This document shows positions 27,228 through 35,481 of a stretch of 64,000 nucleotides of DNA, one piece after another (position 1 is the stretch's first letter; every line of letters begins with the position of its first letter). Made by a program: the position numbers and the translations under genes. The stretch lies in the NCBI GenBank assembly GCA_944390865.1, contig CALXRC010000004.1, positions 50,808-114,807 on the forward strand, written 5' to 3'. This DNA comes from an uncultured Spirochaetales bacterium (GTDB lineage: Bacteria > Spirochaetota > Spirochaetia > Sphaerochaetales > Sphaerochaetaceae). A model generated the notes under the pieces. That model searched no databases. It had not been told where the DNA came from and worked only from the letters and a program-made list of their open reading frames with translations.

Positions 27228-27392
27228 GAAAAGCAGAATTCAGGTCTGTTCTCTGTGCCTGTGCCAGGCTGCTGCAGCACGGGGTTTTTCTTCTCAAGAG
27301 TCAGAAAAGCGAAAAAACAAGAGGGCAGAGCGCGTACTCTTGAACCTGTATGTTCAAGGGGGAGGCCTAGTTAAGCAGGATATTCTGTTCCT
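27228..27392 (+). ncRNA. ssrS: Candidate 6S RNA
   Basis: A perfect hairpin CTTGAAC-CTGTAT-GTTCAAG (27339-27358) followed by GGGGG closely resembles the CTTGAAC..GTTCAAGGG hairpin on the 3' side of the central bubble in 6S RNAs. Flanking segments can pair as a closing stem (CAGAAT 27234-27239 with ATTCTG 27382-27387), and the 27255-27330 portion can fold into a long arm ending in a TTTTTC/GAAAAA hairpin. No ORF and no clear terminator. 6S RNA binds sigma-70 holoenzyme as a promoter mimic. The strand and exact ends are uncertain; the hairpin is the main evidence. Confidence 0.45.
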
Positions 27393-27963
27393 TTAAACAC
27401 TGTAAGGAGGTAGGAGCAATTCAGTCCCTCTATTACCGGTCTCCGTATATTAAAAGTTGAGCCAAGAGACTTATGCGTCTGCCCAGATAAAGCTTACCTA
27501 AAAACCCTGCTGTGTGTAAATCAGTTTTTTCGCAACTTTTTTCTGCCCTGACGACTGGCCTGCCGGCACTCATCTGGCTTTTTTATGTGCTGTGAAATAA
27601 GTCATGAAAGGACTGAAACATGAACCAGATTTGATATAGATGCAGGGGAGGCCTTCTTAAATGTATATGTTCCGGACTGCACTGAGCATTCTCCACACCA
27701 CACAATGGTACGGCAGCTGTGAATGGTCTGTTCAAAAAGCATTATAGGTGCGGCTCATTTTCCGCTTTCAGGCATTGCAGCGCGGCTTCTGATAATGGCT
27801 TTTTACTGCCTGCCTGAAAGTCATGCAAAAAAAGAACAGCTGACAGGAATCACTGCACTTTGAAGCCGCTTTGAAAAAGATAACGGCAAGTCAGGAAGAA
27901 ATGGCCTGTCCGTTCATTGAGACGGATTTTGTTTGCTCCATCAGCAGGCTGCTGCATGGCGCT
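27393..27963. other. Intergenic region without a recognisable gene
   Basis: About 570 bases with no credible ORF on either strand. It contains a perfect 10-base inverted repeat, CTTTCAGGCA (27765-27774) and TGCCTGAAAG (27811-27820), around a 36-base loop, plus AGCATTAT / ATAATGGCT followed by TTTTT at 27739-27804, which could be the end of an unknown small RNA on the plus strand. No known RNA family matched by eye. Confidence 0.5.
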
Positions 27964-28002
27964 GCAGAAAACAAAACAGGATCCCGCATGGAGATCCTGT
28001 TT
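27964..28002 (-). terminator. Terminator after the infC-rpmI-rplT-coiled-coil operon
   Basis: Minus strand AAACAGGATC, loop, GATCCTGTT, then TTTTGTTTTC. Confidence 0.85.
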
Positions 28003-28012
28003 CAGTTCAAGT

Positions 28013-28354
28013 TCAGAAGTTGTTGTCCTCGAAAGTCTCAAGGTCCTGGCCTGATCCGTCGATTGTGAAGTCTTCAGCAGCTGCGAGCTCATCTGAGTCG
28101 AGGGTGCCGAAGTCTCCCAGATCATCAAGATCGCCGAGACTGTCAAGCGATTCGAGAGCGGAGGCGATTGCCTCTTCGATGACAGCAGTATCTGCGCTGG
28201 TCTTGCTCAGGAGTTCCTGAAGCTCCTCATTATGAGTATTGACAAGGCTGAGCCTTTCGGAAAGCTCTGTGTTGTCAGCTCTGAGTTTGTGAATAAGGGC
28301 AATTGCCTTCTTCACTCTTTCTTCCAGCAGCCTGCTGCTTTCAATCAATGACAT
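28013..28354 (-). CDS. Small coiled-coil protein, ZapB-like
   Basis: 113 aa. Residues 1-50 are a heptad-patterned coiled coil (LLEERVKKAIALIHKLRADN); the rest is strongly acidic, with a repeated LGDLDDLGDFGTLD segment. Size and helix pattern resemble cell-division ZapB-type proteins often found after rplT, but this is a fold-level resemblance. Cotranscribed with the ribosomal genes and just ahead of the terminator. Confidence 0.65.
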   Translation of the reverse strand: MSLIESSRLLEERVKKAIALIHKLRADNTELSERLSLVNTHNEELQELLSKTSADTAVIEEAIASALESLDSLGDLDDLGDFGTLDSDELAAAEDFTIDGSGQDLETFEDNNF

Positions 28355-28383
28355 AAACCACCTCCCTCAACAATTTGGTGTTC

Positions 28384-28740
28384 TTATGCTAATACGCTCT
28401 TCACTTGGGAAACAAGTGCGCTGAATGCAGCCTTGTCTTCGATTGCCATGTTTGAGAGAGCCTTTCGGTTCAGCTCAATGTTGGCAAGCTTGAGACCGTG
28501 CATGAACTGAGAGTAGTTGAGACCTTCAGCCTGAACAGCAGCGCTGATACGTGCGATCCAGAGTTTTCTGAAATCTCTCTTCTTCTCTTTTCTGCCGCGG
28601 TATGCATACTGACCTGCCTTTGCGACAGCATCCTTTGCAATGCGGTAGTTGGTGCTTCTTCTTCCCCAGTAGCCCTTGGCCTGGTTAAGAACCTTCTTTC
28701 TTCTGTCCTTGTGTTTTGTACCGTCAACAGCTCTTGGCAT
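28384..28740 (-). CDS. rplT: 50S ribosomal protein L20
   Basis: 118 aa, standard length; begins [20 protein letters not shown] and has the basic helix [17 protein letters not shown]. Binds 23S rRNA early in assembly and, in other bacteria, represses this operon. 13 bases after rpmI. Confidence 0.98.
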   Translation of the reverse strand: MPRAVDGTKHKDRRKKVLNQAKGYWGRRSTNYRIAKDAVAKAGQYAYRGRKEKKRDFRKLWIARISAAVQAEGLNYSQFMHGLKLANIELNRKALSNMAIEDKAAFSALVSQVKSVLA

Positions 28741-28753
28741 TTCTTCTCACTCC

Positions 28754-28951
28754 TTATGCATAAGGAAGCATTGTCTTGGCTTTCTTTGCTTCCACGTCGC
28801 TTAAAATTCCAGCATGTCTGAGATTCATCTTACGCTTGGAACTCTTCTTGGTGAGAATGTGGCGGAGGCCCATCTTCTTGTAGGCGATCTTGCCGCTTCC
28901 GGTAACCCTGTAGCGCTTTGCAGCACTCTTTCTTGTTTTCATCTTTGGCAT
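28754..28951 (-). CDS. rpmI: 50S ribosomal protein L35
   Basis: 65 aa, [20 protein letters not shown], matching the family from end to end. Middle gene of infC-rpmI-rplT. Confidence 0.98.
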   Translation of the reverse strand: MPKMKTRKSAAKRYRVTGSGKIAYKKMGLRHILTKKSSKRKMNLRHAGILSDVEAKKAKTMLPYA

Positions 28952-29025
28952 AACATACCATCCTTAATCGCGCCGCAGGGAACAAGCAACCCCTGAAGCT
29001 GCGTTATATAAAGATCGTGCGATCC

Positions 29026-29559
29026 TTATTTCTTTTGTGTTTTCGCAGGACTGACGAGCATGCTCATCATCTTGCCTTCCATAAAGGCGCCCTTATCAAG
29101 ATTATACTGTACATCATTTTCGCTGAGAATCGCAAGTATTCTGTCGAGAACTTCCTTTCCCAGTTCCGGATGTGCAAGCTCACGGCCCCTGAAACGGATC
29201 GAGACCTTTACTTTGTTTCCCTCATTGAGGAACTCAGCGATGAACTTGCTCTTTGTCTCAAGATCGTGTTTGTCGATCTTGGGCTGCATCCTGATTTCCT
29301 TGACCTTGACGATTGTCTGGTTTTTCTTTGCGTCCCGCTGCTTTTTCTCCATCTCATATCTGTACTTTCCGAAATCGAGAATCTTGCATACAGGGGGATT
29401 TGCATTAGGAGAGACTTCAACCAGGTCCAGTCCGGCATCTTCTGCCAGGCGGATGGCATCAAAGGTTTTCATAACACCTTTCTGCTCGCCGTTTTCATCA
29501 ATGACACGCACTTCATGTGCACGAATCTGTCTGTTAATACGTAAATCCTTAGTAGCCAA
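29026..29559 (-). CDS. infC: Translation initiation factor IF-3
   Basis: 177 aa; N-domain [20 protein letters not shown] and C-domain [18 protein letters not shown] segment ([17 protein letters not shown]). The start is TTG (29557-29559) with GGGAG 6 bases upstream; no ATG fits. A non-AUG start is usual for infC, where IF-3 represses its own rare start codon (AUU in E. coli); whether UUG gives the same control is unclear. Confidence 0.97.
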   Translation of the reverse strand: MATKDLRINRQIRAHEVRVIDENGEQKGVMKTFDAIRLAEDAGLDLVEVSPNANPPVCKILDFGKYRYEMEKKQRDAKKNQTIVKVKEIRMQPKIDKHDLETKSKFIAEFLNEGNKVKVSIRFRGRELAHPELGKEVLDRILAILSENDVQYNLDKGAFMEGKMMSMLVSPAKTQKK

Positions 29560-29625
29560 TTAAACTCCCATACCCATAAGGGCTATTTTGAAATAATACA
29601 GTTTTGTGGAGAACCACAGTTGAGG

Positions 29626-29654
29626 AATATATCACAGCGCAATGCTGCTGTCAA
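29626..29654 (-). promoter_or_regulatory. Promoter of infC-rpmI-rplT
   Basis: Minus strand TTGACA (29649-29654), 17-base spacer, TATATT (29626-29631). Near-perfect sigma-70 promoter. The leader of about 60 bases contains a small TGTGG-TTCT-CCACA hairpin. Confidence 0.85.
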
Positions 29655-29699
29655 AATATTTAAGGCCTCTTTTTTGAATAAAAGAGTGGAAAATATGGA

Positions 29700-29730
29700 A
29701 AAAATACGGCTCTCCGGACCGGAGAGCCGA
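29700..29730 (-). terminator. Terminator of fba
   Basis: Near-perfect palindrome CGGCTCTCCGG/CCGGAGAGCCG (29708-29730) followed on the minus strand by TATTTTTTCC. Confidence 0.9.
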
Positions 29731-29748
29731 TACAGCAGCTTGTCCTGC

Positions 29749-30747
29749 TCAGTCAAGAGCATGACCTGCAGAGCCAAGAACCTCAATGTTCTTTCTCATA
29801 TACATTTCCTTGAGAGCGTCACGTGCCGGTCCCAGATACTTTCTCGGGTCGAACTCAGCTGGCTTCTCATCAAAGATCCTTCTGATTGTTCCTGTCATGG
29901 CAAGTCTGCCGTCTGAGTCGATGTTGATCTTGCAAACTGCGCTCTTTGCTGCTTCTCTGAGCTGCTCTTCAGGAATTCCGACGCTGTCCTTGAGCTTTCC
30001 GCCGTGCTCGTTGATCATCTTCACATATTCCTGAGGAACAGAGGATGAACCGTGCAGGACGATCGGGAAGCCGGGAAGCTTGACTTCAATTTCCTTGAGG
30101 ATGTCGAATCTGAGCGGCGGCGGAATGAGAATGCCGTCAGCATTTCTTGTGCACTGCTCGGGCTTGAACTTGTTTGCTCCATGGCTTGTTCCGATTGAGA
30201 TGGCAAGTGAGTCAACGCCTGTCTTTGATACAAAGTCCTCGACTTCCTCAGGCTTTGTATAGTGAGTCACCTCAGAAGCGACCTCATCCTCAATTCCTGC
30301 GAGGACACCAAGCTCGCCTTCAACTGTGACGTCAAACTGGTGGGCATACTCGACAACCTGTCTTGTGACCTCAATGTTCTTCTCATAAGGAAGGCTTGAG
30401 CCGTCGATCATGACAGAAGAGAAGCCGTTGTCGATGCAGTCCTTGCATGTCTGGAATGAATCGCCGTGGTCAAGATGGAGGACAATTGGGATGTCGCAGC
30501 CAAGTTCATGTGCGTACTCAACAACACCGCGTGCCATGTTTCTCAGCAGGTTGATGTTTGCATAGTCGCGTGCGCCGCGGCTGACCTGAAGGATGACAGG
30601 GCTCTTTGTAGCGACACAGGCCTGGACGATTGCCTGCATCTGCTCCATGTTGTTGAAGTTGTAAGCCGGGATTGCATAACCGCCCTTGATAGCTTTTGCG
30701 AACATATCGCGGGTGTTAACAAGACCGAGTTCTTTGTAGCTGATCAT
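29749..30747 (-). CDS. fba: Class II fructose-bisphosphate aldolase
   Basis: Zinc-dependent glycolytic aldolase (332 aa). Zn-site HLDHGDS, substrate loops AIPAYNFNNMEQMQA, SVMIDGSSLPYEKN, VEGELGVLAGIEDEV and GTSHGANKF, LHGSSSVP. I chose ATG 30747 with AAGGAG 9 bases upstream; an upstream extension of 22 codons has no family counterpart. Confidence 0.95.
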   Translation of the reverse strand: MISYKELGLVNTRDMFAKAIKGGYAIPAYNFNNMEQMQAIVQACVATKSPVILQVSRGARDYANINLLRNMARGVVEYAHELGCDIPIVLHLDHGDSFQTCKDCIDNGFSSVMIDGSSLPYEKNIEVTRQVVEYAHQFDVTVEGELGVLAGIEDEVASEVTHYTKPEEVEDFVSKTGVDSLAISIGTSHGANKFKPEQCTRNADGILIPPPLRFDILKEIEVKLPGFPIVLHGSSSVPQEYVKMINEHGGKLKDSVGIPEEQLREAAKSAVCKINIDSDGRLAMTGTIRRIFDEKPAEFDPRKYLGPARDALKEMYMRKNIEVLGSAGHALD

Positions 30748-30820
30748 AAGAAATCTCCTTGCTGATTTTTGTTTCTGGATGAAAGTGTAGCTACTTACCT
30801 CAGCTTTGGTCAATTAATAC

Positions 30821-30849
30821 TTGAGCGTAATCAGTGCACAGGTTAATAT
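30821..30849 (+). promoter_or_regulatory. Promoter with predicted leaderless GTG start
   Basis: TTGAGC (30821-30826), 17-base spacer, TAATAT (30844-30849). The GTG start of the next gene is the 7th base after the -10 box. It lies in the divergent gap with fba. Confidence 0.55.
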
Positions 30850-30855
30850 GCTTTT

Positions 30856-31557
30856 GTGCACCGGAGACGTCTTATTATCATAATCAGCGCAATAATCATA
30901 CTGTCTGCAGTATTTGTGTTACTGCTTTCACATTATGCTGCGCGTCCTGTTCTTGTCATTTCAGCATATGAGGCGCCTCTGATCTCTTCCTCCTTCTCTC
31001 TTAACGTGAAGACCGCCGGGGAGGTGAGGGAGGGAGAGCAGGCCATCTGGTCACCGCTTGCCGCTCCTTCGTATTCAGGACAGGGGCACTGCGCTGTTTT
31101 CGGACTGAATGAACAGGAGGCCGCCAGACTTGGCTTTGATGTGATCTTCACAGATTCTGAAGAGGCAAAATGGAGTCCTGTGTTTGAAGCCTGTCCTGAA
31201 GCGGTCATACTTTATGACAGCAGCAGCGCTCAGGAGACAAGACTTGCCGGTCTTGCGCCTGAATCTATGGCAAAGCTGCCTTTTGACCGGTATCTGAACA
31301 GCGTGACGGAAATTACGATGTCGGAGTCTGTTGCCGCCCTGGGAGCTGAAACAGTCATCATTTTCTCTCCTGAAAAGGCAGCTTCCTTTTTGAGAAACAG
31401 CGATTACACTGTTGTTACGGACAGGCTGTACAGCAGCGCCTTTGACTTTGGGCAGACTGTCGTGACCACAGGCCACGATTTTTCAGCCATGGATGAGATC
31501 CTGAAATCATCGCAGTCCGGTCTGGTGGCTGAAAGTATTTATAGTATAGAGAAATAG
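30856..31557 (+). CDS. Hypothetical protein with N-terminal membrane anchor
   Basis: 233 aa from a GTG. Basic N-terminus MHRRR then a hydrophobic helix (6-26) and a soluble mixed alpha/beta domain with Rossmann-like strands (AEAVILYDSSS-like, ETVIIFSPEKAASFL). It looks exported and anchored; no family recognised. No Shine-Dalgarno. Its end overlaps the convergent tatD by 19 bases. Confidence 0.6.
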   Translation: MHRRRLIIIISAIIILSAVFVLLLSHYAARPVLVISAYEAPLISSSFSLNVKTAGEVREGEQAIWSPLAAPSYSGQGHCAVFGLNEQEAARLGFDVIFTDSEEAKWSPVFEACPEAVILYDSSSAQETRLAGLAPESMAKLPFDRYLNSVTEITMSESVAALGAETVIIFSPEKAASFLRNSDYTVVTDRLYSSAFDFGQTVVTTGHDFSAMDEILKSSQSGLVAESIYSIEK

Positions 31558-32285
31558 TTCTGCTTTACCTTTTCATTGAGCTCCTGTGCGCTCGTGCCTC
31601 TCAGCTGTGCTGCAAACTCATATGTATAGCTTATGTTCAATGGAGTGTTGACTCTGCCTCTGACAGGCACCGGACTGAGATATGGCGAATCCGTCTCCAG
31701 CAGGATTGAGCTGTCAGGCACGTAGGAGACCGCCTCCCTCAGGGCCTCATTGCTCTTGTATGTCACATTTCCGGCAAAGGAGATTGCGTAGCCCAGATCA
31801 AGAAACTGCCTTGCGCTTTCCCTGTCGCCAGAGAAGCAGTGTATGATGCCTCTTCTGTCCGCCCTGTGCGTCCTGAGTATTTCCAGCACTGTCTTGTCTG
31901 CTTCCCTGTTGTGGACGGTTATCGGCAGATTAAGCTCATTGGCAAGTTCTATGCATGCGATGAAAAGCTCTTCCATCTCTCCTTTCTCTCCATAGTTGTA
32001 GTGGCGGTCAATGCCTGTCTCTCCTATGAAGTCAGGGCGGAATTTTCCGCAGTCTTCCTTAAGCTGGCTGATAAGCTGTGATACGCTTTTCCCTCTGCCC
32101 AGACACCATGGTCCTGCGGAGACTGACCAGCGGAGTCCTGAAAACTGCTTAATAAGCGGCAGCCGGGTTTCGATGTCGCCGGGCTCACAGCCGATATCCA
32201 TGCCTTCAAGCGGACCGAGCAGGCTCAGGTCGACGCCTTTTGCCTTCATAGAATCAAGATGGAAATGAGTATCAAAAAAAGTCAT
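31539..32285 (-). CDS. tatD: TatD family metal-dependent deoxyribonuclease
   Basis: 248 aa. Amidohydrolase-fold metal ligands: FDTHFHLD, GETGIDRHY, VHNREAD, IHCFSG and ETDSPYL. TatD proteins are 3'-5' exonucleases implicated in DNA repair. No ribosome site; TATATT (32292-32297 minus strand) ends 7 bases before the ATG, immediately downstream of the terminator of the gene at 32360-33118, so a leaderless message is likely. Confidence 0.93.
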   Translation of the reverse strand: MTFFDTHFHLDSMKAKGVDLSLLGPLEGMDIGCEPGDIETRLPLIKQFSGLRWSVSAGPWCLGRGKSVSQLISQLKEDCGKFRPDFIGETGIDRHYNYGEKGEMEELFIACIELANELNLPITVHNREADKTVLEILRTHRADRRGIIHCFSGDRESARQFLDLGYAISFAGNVTYKSNEALREAVSYVPDSSILLETDSPYLSPVPVRGRVNTPLNISYTYEFAAQLRGTSAQELNEKVKQNYFSIL

Positions 32286-32310
32286 GAGGAAAATATAACC
32301 GCGGATGCAG

Positions 32311-32339
32311 AAAAAATCAGCAGGGGCAGCCCCTGCTGA
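32311..32339 (-). terminator. Terminator of the exported-protein gene at 32360-33118
   Basis: Palindrome TCAGCAGGGGC/GCCCCTGCTGA followed on the minus strand by TTTTTT. Confidence 0.9.
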
Positions 32340-32359
32340 AAATCTGCTCTCATATTCTG

Positions 32360-33118
32360 TCAGTCAGCATCGTGGTAGCCGTCTGCCAGCTGGTATGAGC
32401 TGAAAGTCTCAGATGCAGTGAAGTAGACTGCATTTGTGATCTGGCTGGCTGTCGCTGATCTGACAACGCCTTCTGTCACGACTGAGGAGGGTACATTGAC
32501 TGTGACTCCGTCAACTTCTGCTGTGATGAAGTCTGCAGTCTGTGTAAGCTGCTTTCCCGTCACGTCAAGTGTCATGATCTGTCTGACAACTGCACCTGTC
32601 TCGCTGTTGATGTAAACAGTCATCACGAGATCTCCGTTTTCATCATCCCTGTCGCCTCCGATCAGACGTCCTGTGGGACTGACTCCTGTGAAGACGCCTT
32701 CGTCGACAGCAACCTCAATTTCATATACAAGACAGTCTGTTCCGTCAACAGTCACATTCTCAAGCTGTGTCTTGTCATATGAGCAGACAGCATCGTTGAA
32801 GGGCGTGAGCACATAGCCGTCGTAAATCTGGTCGATGAAGGCAAAGGCCTGAGTATCGCCGGCAAGTGAGCGCTCGATCATGTTTCCGTAGTTCCTGATG
32901 CTGTAGTAAGCACTTGAGCTCAGGGAATCAATTACATTGCCCTGCGCATCCTTTACCTCCAGGCTGAGCTCTCTTTCAGTGGCGACATACTCATCGCTGT
33001 CATCGATGAAGCTGTTTGTCCAGTACAGTGTGCCGCTTTCATACGTGTCGCTTGCGAAAACACTTGTAACCACAAGTGAAGCCAAAAGAAGAATTGTCAA
33101 AGCTTTTCTTAACATCAT
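32360..33118 (-). CDS. Hypothetical exported protein
   Basis: 252 aa with a clear signal peptide (MMLRKALTILLLASLVVTSVFAS) and a beta-rich mature part (LEVKDAQGNVIDSLSSSAYY, VMTVYINSETGAVVRQIMT). The pattern of strands ending in a residue-turn-residue resembles the LolA/outer-membrane-lipoprotein-sorting fold, but no diagnostic motif is visible. GGAGG ribosome site; a possible promoter TTGCCT-16-TACATT lies about 75 bases upstream. Own terminator, so monocistronic. Confidence 0.65.
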   Translation of the reverse strand: MMLRKALTILLLASLVVTSVFASDTYESGTLYWTNSFIDDSDEYVATERELSLEVKDAQGNVIDSLSSSAYYSIRNYGNMIERSLAGDTQAFAFIDQIYDGYVLTPFNDAVCSYDKTQLENVTVDGTDCLVYEIEVAVDEGVFTGVSPTGRLIGGDRDDENGDLVMTVYINSETGAVVRQIMTLDVTGKQLTQTADFITAEVDGVTVNVPSSVVTEGVVRSATASQITNAVYFTASETFSSYQLADGYHDAD

Positions 33119-33394
33119 CTTGTCCTCCGTTCAACTTTGATGCCTTAAGCTTAGGAATGAAAAATGTAGAGCTCTTGGAACGTGAGGCAATAAAAGATGT
33201 AGTAGAGTGATGAAAAGTGGAAGTTTGTGAATATTTGTGCCTTATGTGCACCTGAATTTGAAGCACAGATGGAGAAACACAGCTGTTATTTGAACATGCG
33301 CGGGCCGTATCTTGTGCGAAAGTGGGAATACGGTATGTATTTTGGGCCTGACCAGAATAATATGTGCGCTGTTTTTTGTGCTAGTATCTGGAAT

Positions 33395-33919
33395 ATGAGA
33401 TTGTTTTGTGCTGTTTTGTTTGATGATGAAGTGCTCAGGCAGCTGATCGATGCCCGCGAGATGCTGAGAGAACATGCATTCAGAGGTTCTTTCACTCCGG
33501 ATGAGAACCTTCACCTGACGCTTGAGTTCCTTGGTGAATGCGATGCGGGAAAAGCGGGGCTGATCAGACAGGCAATGGATGAGATATGCTTTTCTCCCTT
33601 TGTCCTGTCCTTCCGTTCTTTGGGTTTTTTCCGCCGTGATGACGGAGACATATGGTTTGCAAGAGCTGATGAATGTGGTGCCCTGATCAGACTGCAGTCA
33701 GAGCTGCACAATGCGCTTCTTGAAAGGGGATTCAGGCTCGAGCGGAGAAAGTACCGGCCTCATGTGACACTTGCCAGAAGGGCTGTCCTGGATGAGCAGG
33801 CGCTGCCTTCGCCTGCCTTTTCCGCTGAGGTGACCAGCTTTTCGCTCATGCTCAGCGAACAGAAGAAAGGCAGGATGGTGTATACGCCGCTGTATACTGT
33901 CTGCTGCAGAGATTTGTGA
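33395..33919 (+). CDS. thpR: RNA 2',3'-cyclic phosphodiesterase (2'-5' RNA ligase family)
   Basis: 174 aa. Two HxT motifs, HLTLEF and HVTLAR, form the active site that opens 2',3'-cyclic phosphates. I start at 33395 (MRLFCAVLF), the family start, not at an ATG 168 bases upstream. An extended -10 (TGC-TAGTAT, 33379-33387) ends 8 bases before the ATG and there is no convincing ribosome site. Confidence 0.9.
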   Translation: MRLFCAVLFDDEVLRQLIDAREMLREHAFRGSFTPDENLHLTLEFLGECDAGKAGLIRQAMDEICFSPFVLSFRSLGFFRRDDGDIWFARADECGALIRLQSELHNALLERGFRLERRKYRPHVTLARRAVLDEQALPSPAFSAEVTSFSLMLSEQKKGRMVYTPLYTVCCRDL

Positions 33920-34414
33920 TGCTGTGCTATACAGATAAGTATCTGGAGAAAATGCAGAAAGGCTCTCTGTCGCTTCAATCCTGCTGTAAGCGCAAACGCT
34001 GCTTAGTTTACATGTCGTGATGTTACGGGCTGTCTGTTTTTTGTTGTATGTTTAAATCTTAATTGCCTGTTTTCTTTTCTTCCCATTCTGGAGCAGAATA
34101 ATGCCGGTTCTCGGTATTTTGCATGCCTGTTTGGTAACCTAAACTCTGAAATATTAACCATGGAGAGTATTGAAAAGTAACATAATTCATTTGGATCTAA
34201 AGAAATCATAATAAGTCTTATCTAAGGACTATAGTGATAATAATAACTATCTTAAATTAAAACCACAAACGTTCAATTTTCCATGGCAAGAGGAATTAGA
34301 AGGAAATCTACTAGTTAATAAAGTAGAATTCAGGTTTGGTAACAGTTGCGGTAACATTTTTGGTTTTAAAATTTTTAATTTCTTTGTATATAAATGTTTA
34401 TTTTTAAATATCTA
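33920..34414. other. AT-rich gene-free stretch beside tRNA-Leu
   Basis: About 495 bases, progressively A/T-rich (especially 34160-34410), unlike the surrounding balanced composition. No ORF with recognisable similarity: a 68-codon minus-strand frame at 34003-34209 and a tiny MARGIRRKSTS frame at 34283-34318 look accidental. It abuts the 3' end of the tRNA gene, a classic integration position, and may be a decayed insertion. Confidence 0.6.
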
Positions 34415-34498
34415 TGCCCGAGACGGGGGTCGAACCCGTACAGCCTTGCGGCCGAGGGATTTTAAGTCCCTTGCGTCTACCAGTTCCGCCACTCGGGC
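34415..34498 (-). tRNA. tRNA-Leu (anticodon TAA)
   Basis: 84 nt, complete cloverleaf on the minus strand: acceptor GCCCGAG/CTCGGGC, D-arm TGGCGGAACTGGTAGACGCA, anticodon arm AGGGA-CTTAAAA-TCCCT with TAA, long class II variable arm (CGGCCGCAAGGCTG) and T-arm ACGGG-TTCGACC-CCCGT. Discriminator A; CCA is not encoded. Confidence 0.97.
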
Positions 34499-34507
34499 AC
34501 GGTGTTG

Positions 34508-34537
34508 ATATTAACCCTTTATAAGGTCCGTCGTCAA
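34508..34537 (-). promoter_or_regulatory. Probable tRNA-Leu promoter
   Basis: Minus strand TTGACG (34532-34537), 18-base spacer, TAATAT (34508-34513), about 10 bases before the mature 5' end. Confidence 0.5.
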
Positions 34538-34623
34538 TTATTTGTTAATCTTGTCTGGCTGCGTTTGCTGAAGACAGAATAAACTGTTTTATGTTATATT
34601 TATATGAAAGAAAGGATTCAGGA

Positions 34624-35103
34624 ATGGAAAATATTCTTTACGGACTTGCTGCAGGTCTGATAATTGCACTAATAATATATATAGTGATGGCAGTTAAGCT
34701 TAAGGGCGCAAAGTCTGCCGCCGAGAAGGAGAACGCCCGTCTCAGACAGATGCTTTCAGACCGCATGGAGCTTGAGAGCGAGGGAGTTGCCAGACTCAAG
34801 AAAGAGAATGAGGAACTGCGGAAGAGCAATGAAAACCTCCGCATTTCCATGCAGACTTACGCCCAGAAGCCCGGGCGGAAGGAACTGCAGCGCCTTACTG
34901 TATATCAGACCGCAGTTGACAGGCTCATCATAAACAGTCCTGGCTTCGGTGCGGCCTGGCAGGCAGCTCTGAAGGAGAGCGAAGATGAATTTGAGAAGAC
35001 TTATACAGGCGTTCAGGCCTTCATAAGGAAGATGATTCCGCTGAAGACTGATGCACAACTGATAAGTGAAATAGATGATAACAGCAAGGAGGATAACAGA
35101 TGA
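34624..35103 (+). CDS. Membrane-anchored coiled-coil protein
   Basis: 159 aa. One N-terminal membrane helix (about 5-24), then a coiled coil (28-80: AEKENARLRQMLSDRMELES) and a helical tail. No family recognised; topology resembles small DUF1043/YhcB-like anchors. Start chosen at 34624 with AAAGGA upstream. Overlaps the desulfoferrodoxin gene by 4 bases, so they are coexpressed. Confidence 0.65.
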   Translation: MENILYGLAAGLIIALIIYIVMAVKLKGAKSAAEKENARLRQMLSDRMELESEGVARLKKENEELRKSNENLRISMQTYAQKPGRKELQRLTVYQTAVDRLIINSPGFGAAWQAALKESEDEFEKTYTGVQAFIRKMIPLKTDAQLISEIDDNSKEDNR

Positions 35104-35474
35104 AATTCTATATCTGTAATCACTGTAAGAACATTATTGGAAAGATCCATGATGCTGGTGTTCCCGTGGTCTGCTGCGGAGAGAAGATGGCAGAGCTCGT
35201 CCCAAACACCACAGAGGCTGCAACTGAGAAGCATCTTCCGGTTGTCACAATTGAAGGAACAAATGTCAATGTAAGAATCGGTTCAGTCGATCATCCGATG
35301 ACTGAAGAGCACCTCATCCAGTGGGTCTATCTTGAGACAGCTGAAGGAGGACAGAGAAAGAACCTCAAGGCCGGCGACAAGCCTGAGCTCAACTTTGCCA
35401 TCACGGCAGGCGACAAGGTGAAGGCTGTCTATGCATACTGCAACCTTCACGGACTGTGGAAGACAGAAGTGTAA
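35100..35474 (+). CDS. dfx: Desulfoferrodoxin (two-iron superoxide reductase)
   Basis: Reduces superoxide to peroxide without making oxygen, the strategy of anaerobes (124 aa). N-terminal desulforedoxin domain binds Fe(Cys)4 through C6, C9, C25, C26 (YICNHC..VCCGEKM); the catalytic domain shows HPMTEEHLIQWVYL and YCNLHGLW with the His/Cys ligands of centre II. Missing only the electron-donating rubredoxin, not present in this window. Confidence 0.95.
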   Translation: MKFYICNHCKNIIGKIHDAGVPVVCCGEKMAELVPNTTEAATEKHLPVVTIEGTNVNVRIGSVDHPMTEEHLIQWVYLETAEGGQRKNLKAGDKPELNFAITAGDKVKAVYAYCNLHGLWKTEV

Positions 35475-35481
35475 CTCTTTC

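Noticed and set aside
27393..27963. Search for tmRNA, RNase P RNA or SRP RNA in the large intergenic gap
   Set aside because: Hallmark sequences (GAGGAAAGTC, the SRP GGAAG tetraloop motif, a tRNA-like acceptor end with T-loop) are absent.
33227..33394. Extended N-terminus for thpR (56 extra residues)
   Set aside because: The family begins at MRLFCAVLF; the extension is Cys-rich, unlike any homologue, and lies over the promoter.
34003..34209. A 68-codon minus-strand frame in the AT-rich patch, looked at as a transposase remnant
   Set aside because: No DDE, HTH or integrase motif could be seen; no start signals.
34283..34318. MARGIRRKSTS micro-ORF next to tRNA-Leu
   Set aside because: Eleven residues, no ribosome site, and no repeat partner; probably accidental.
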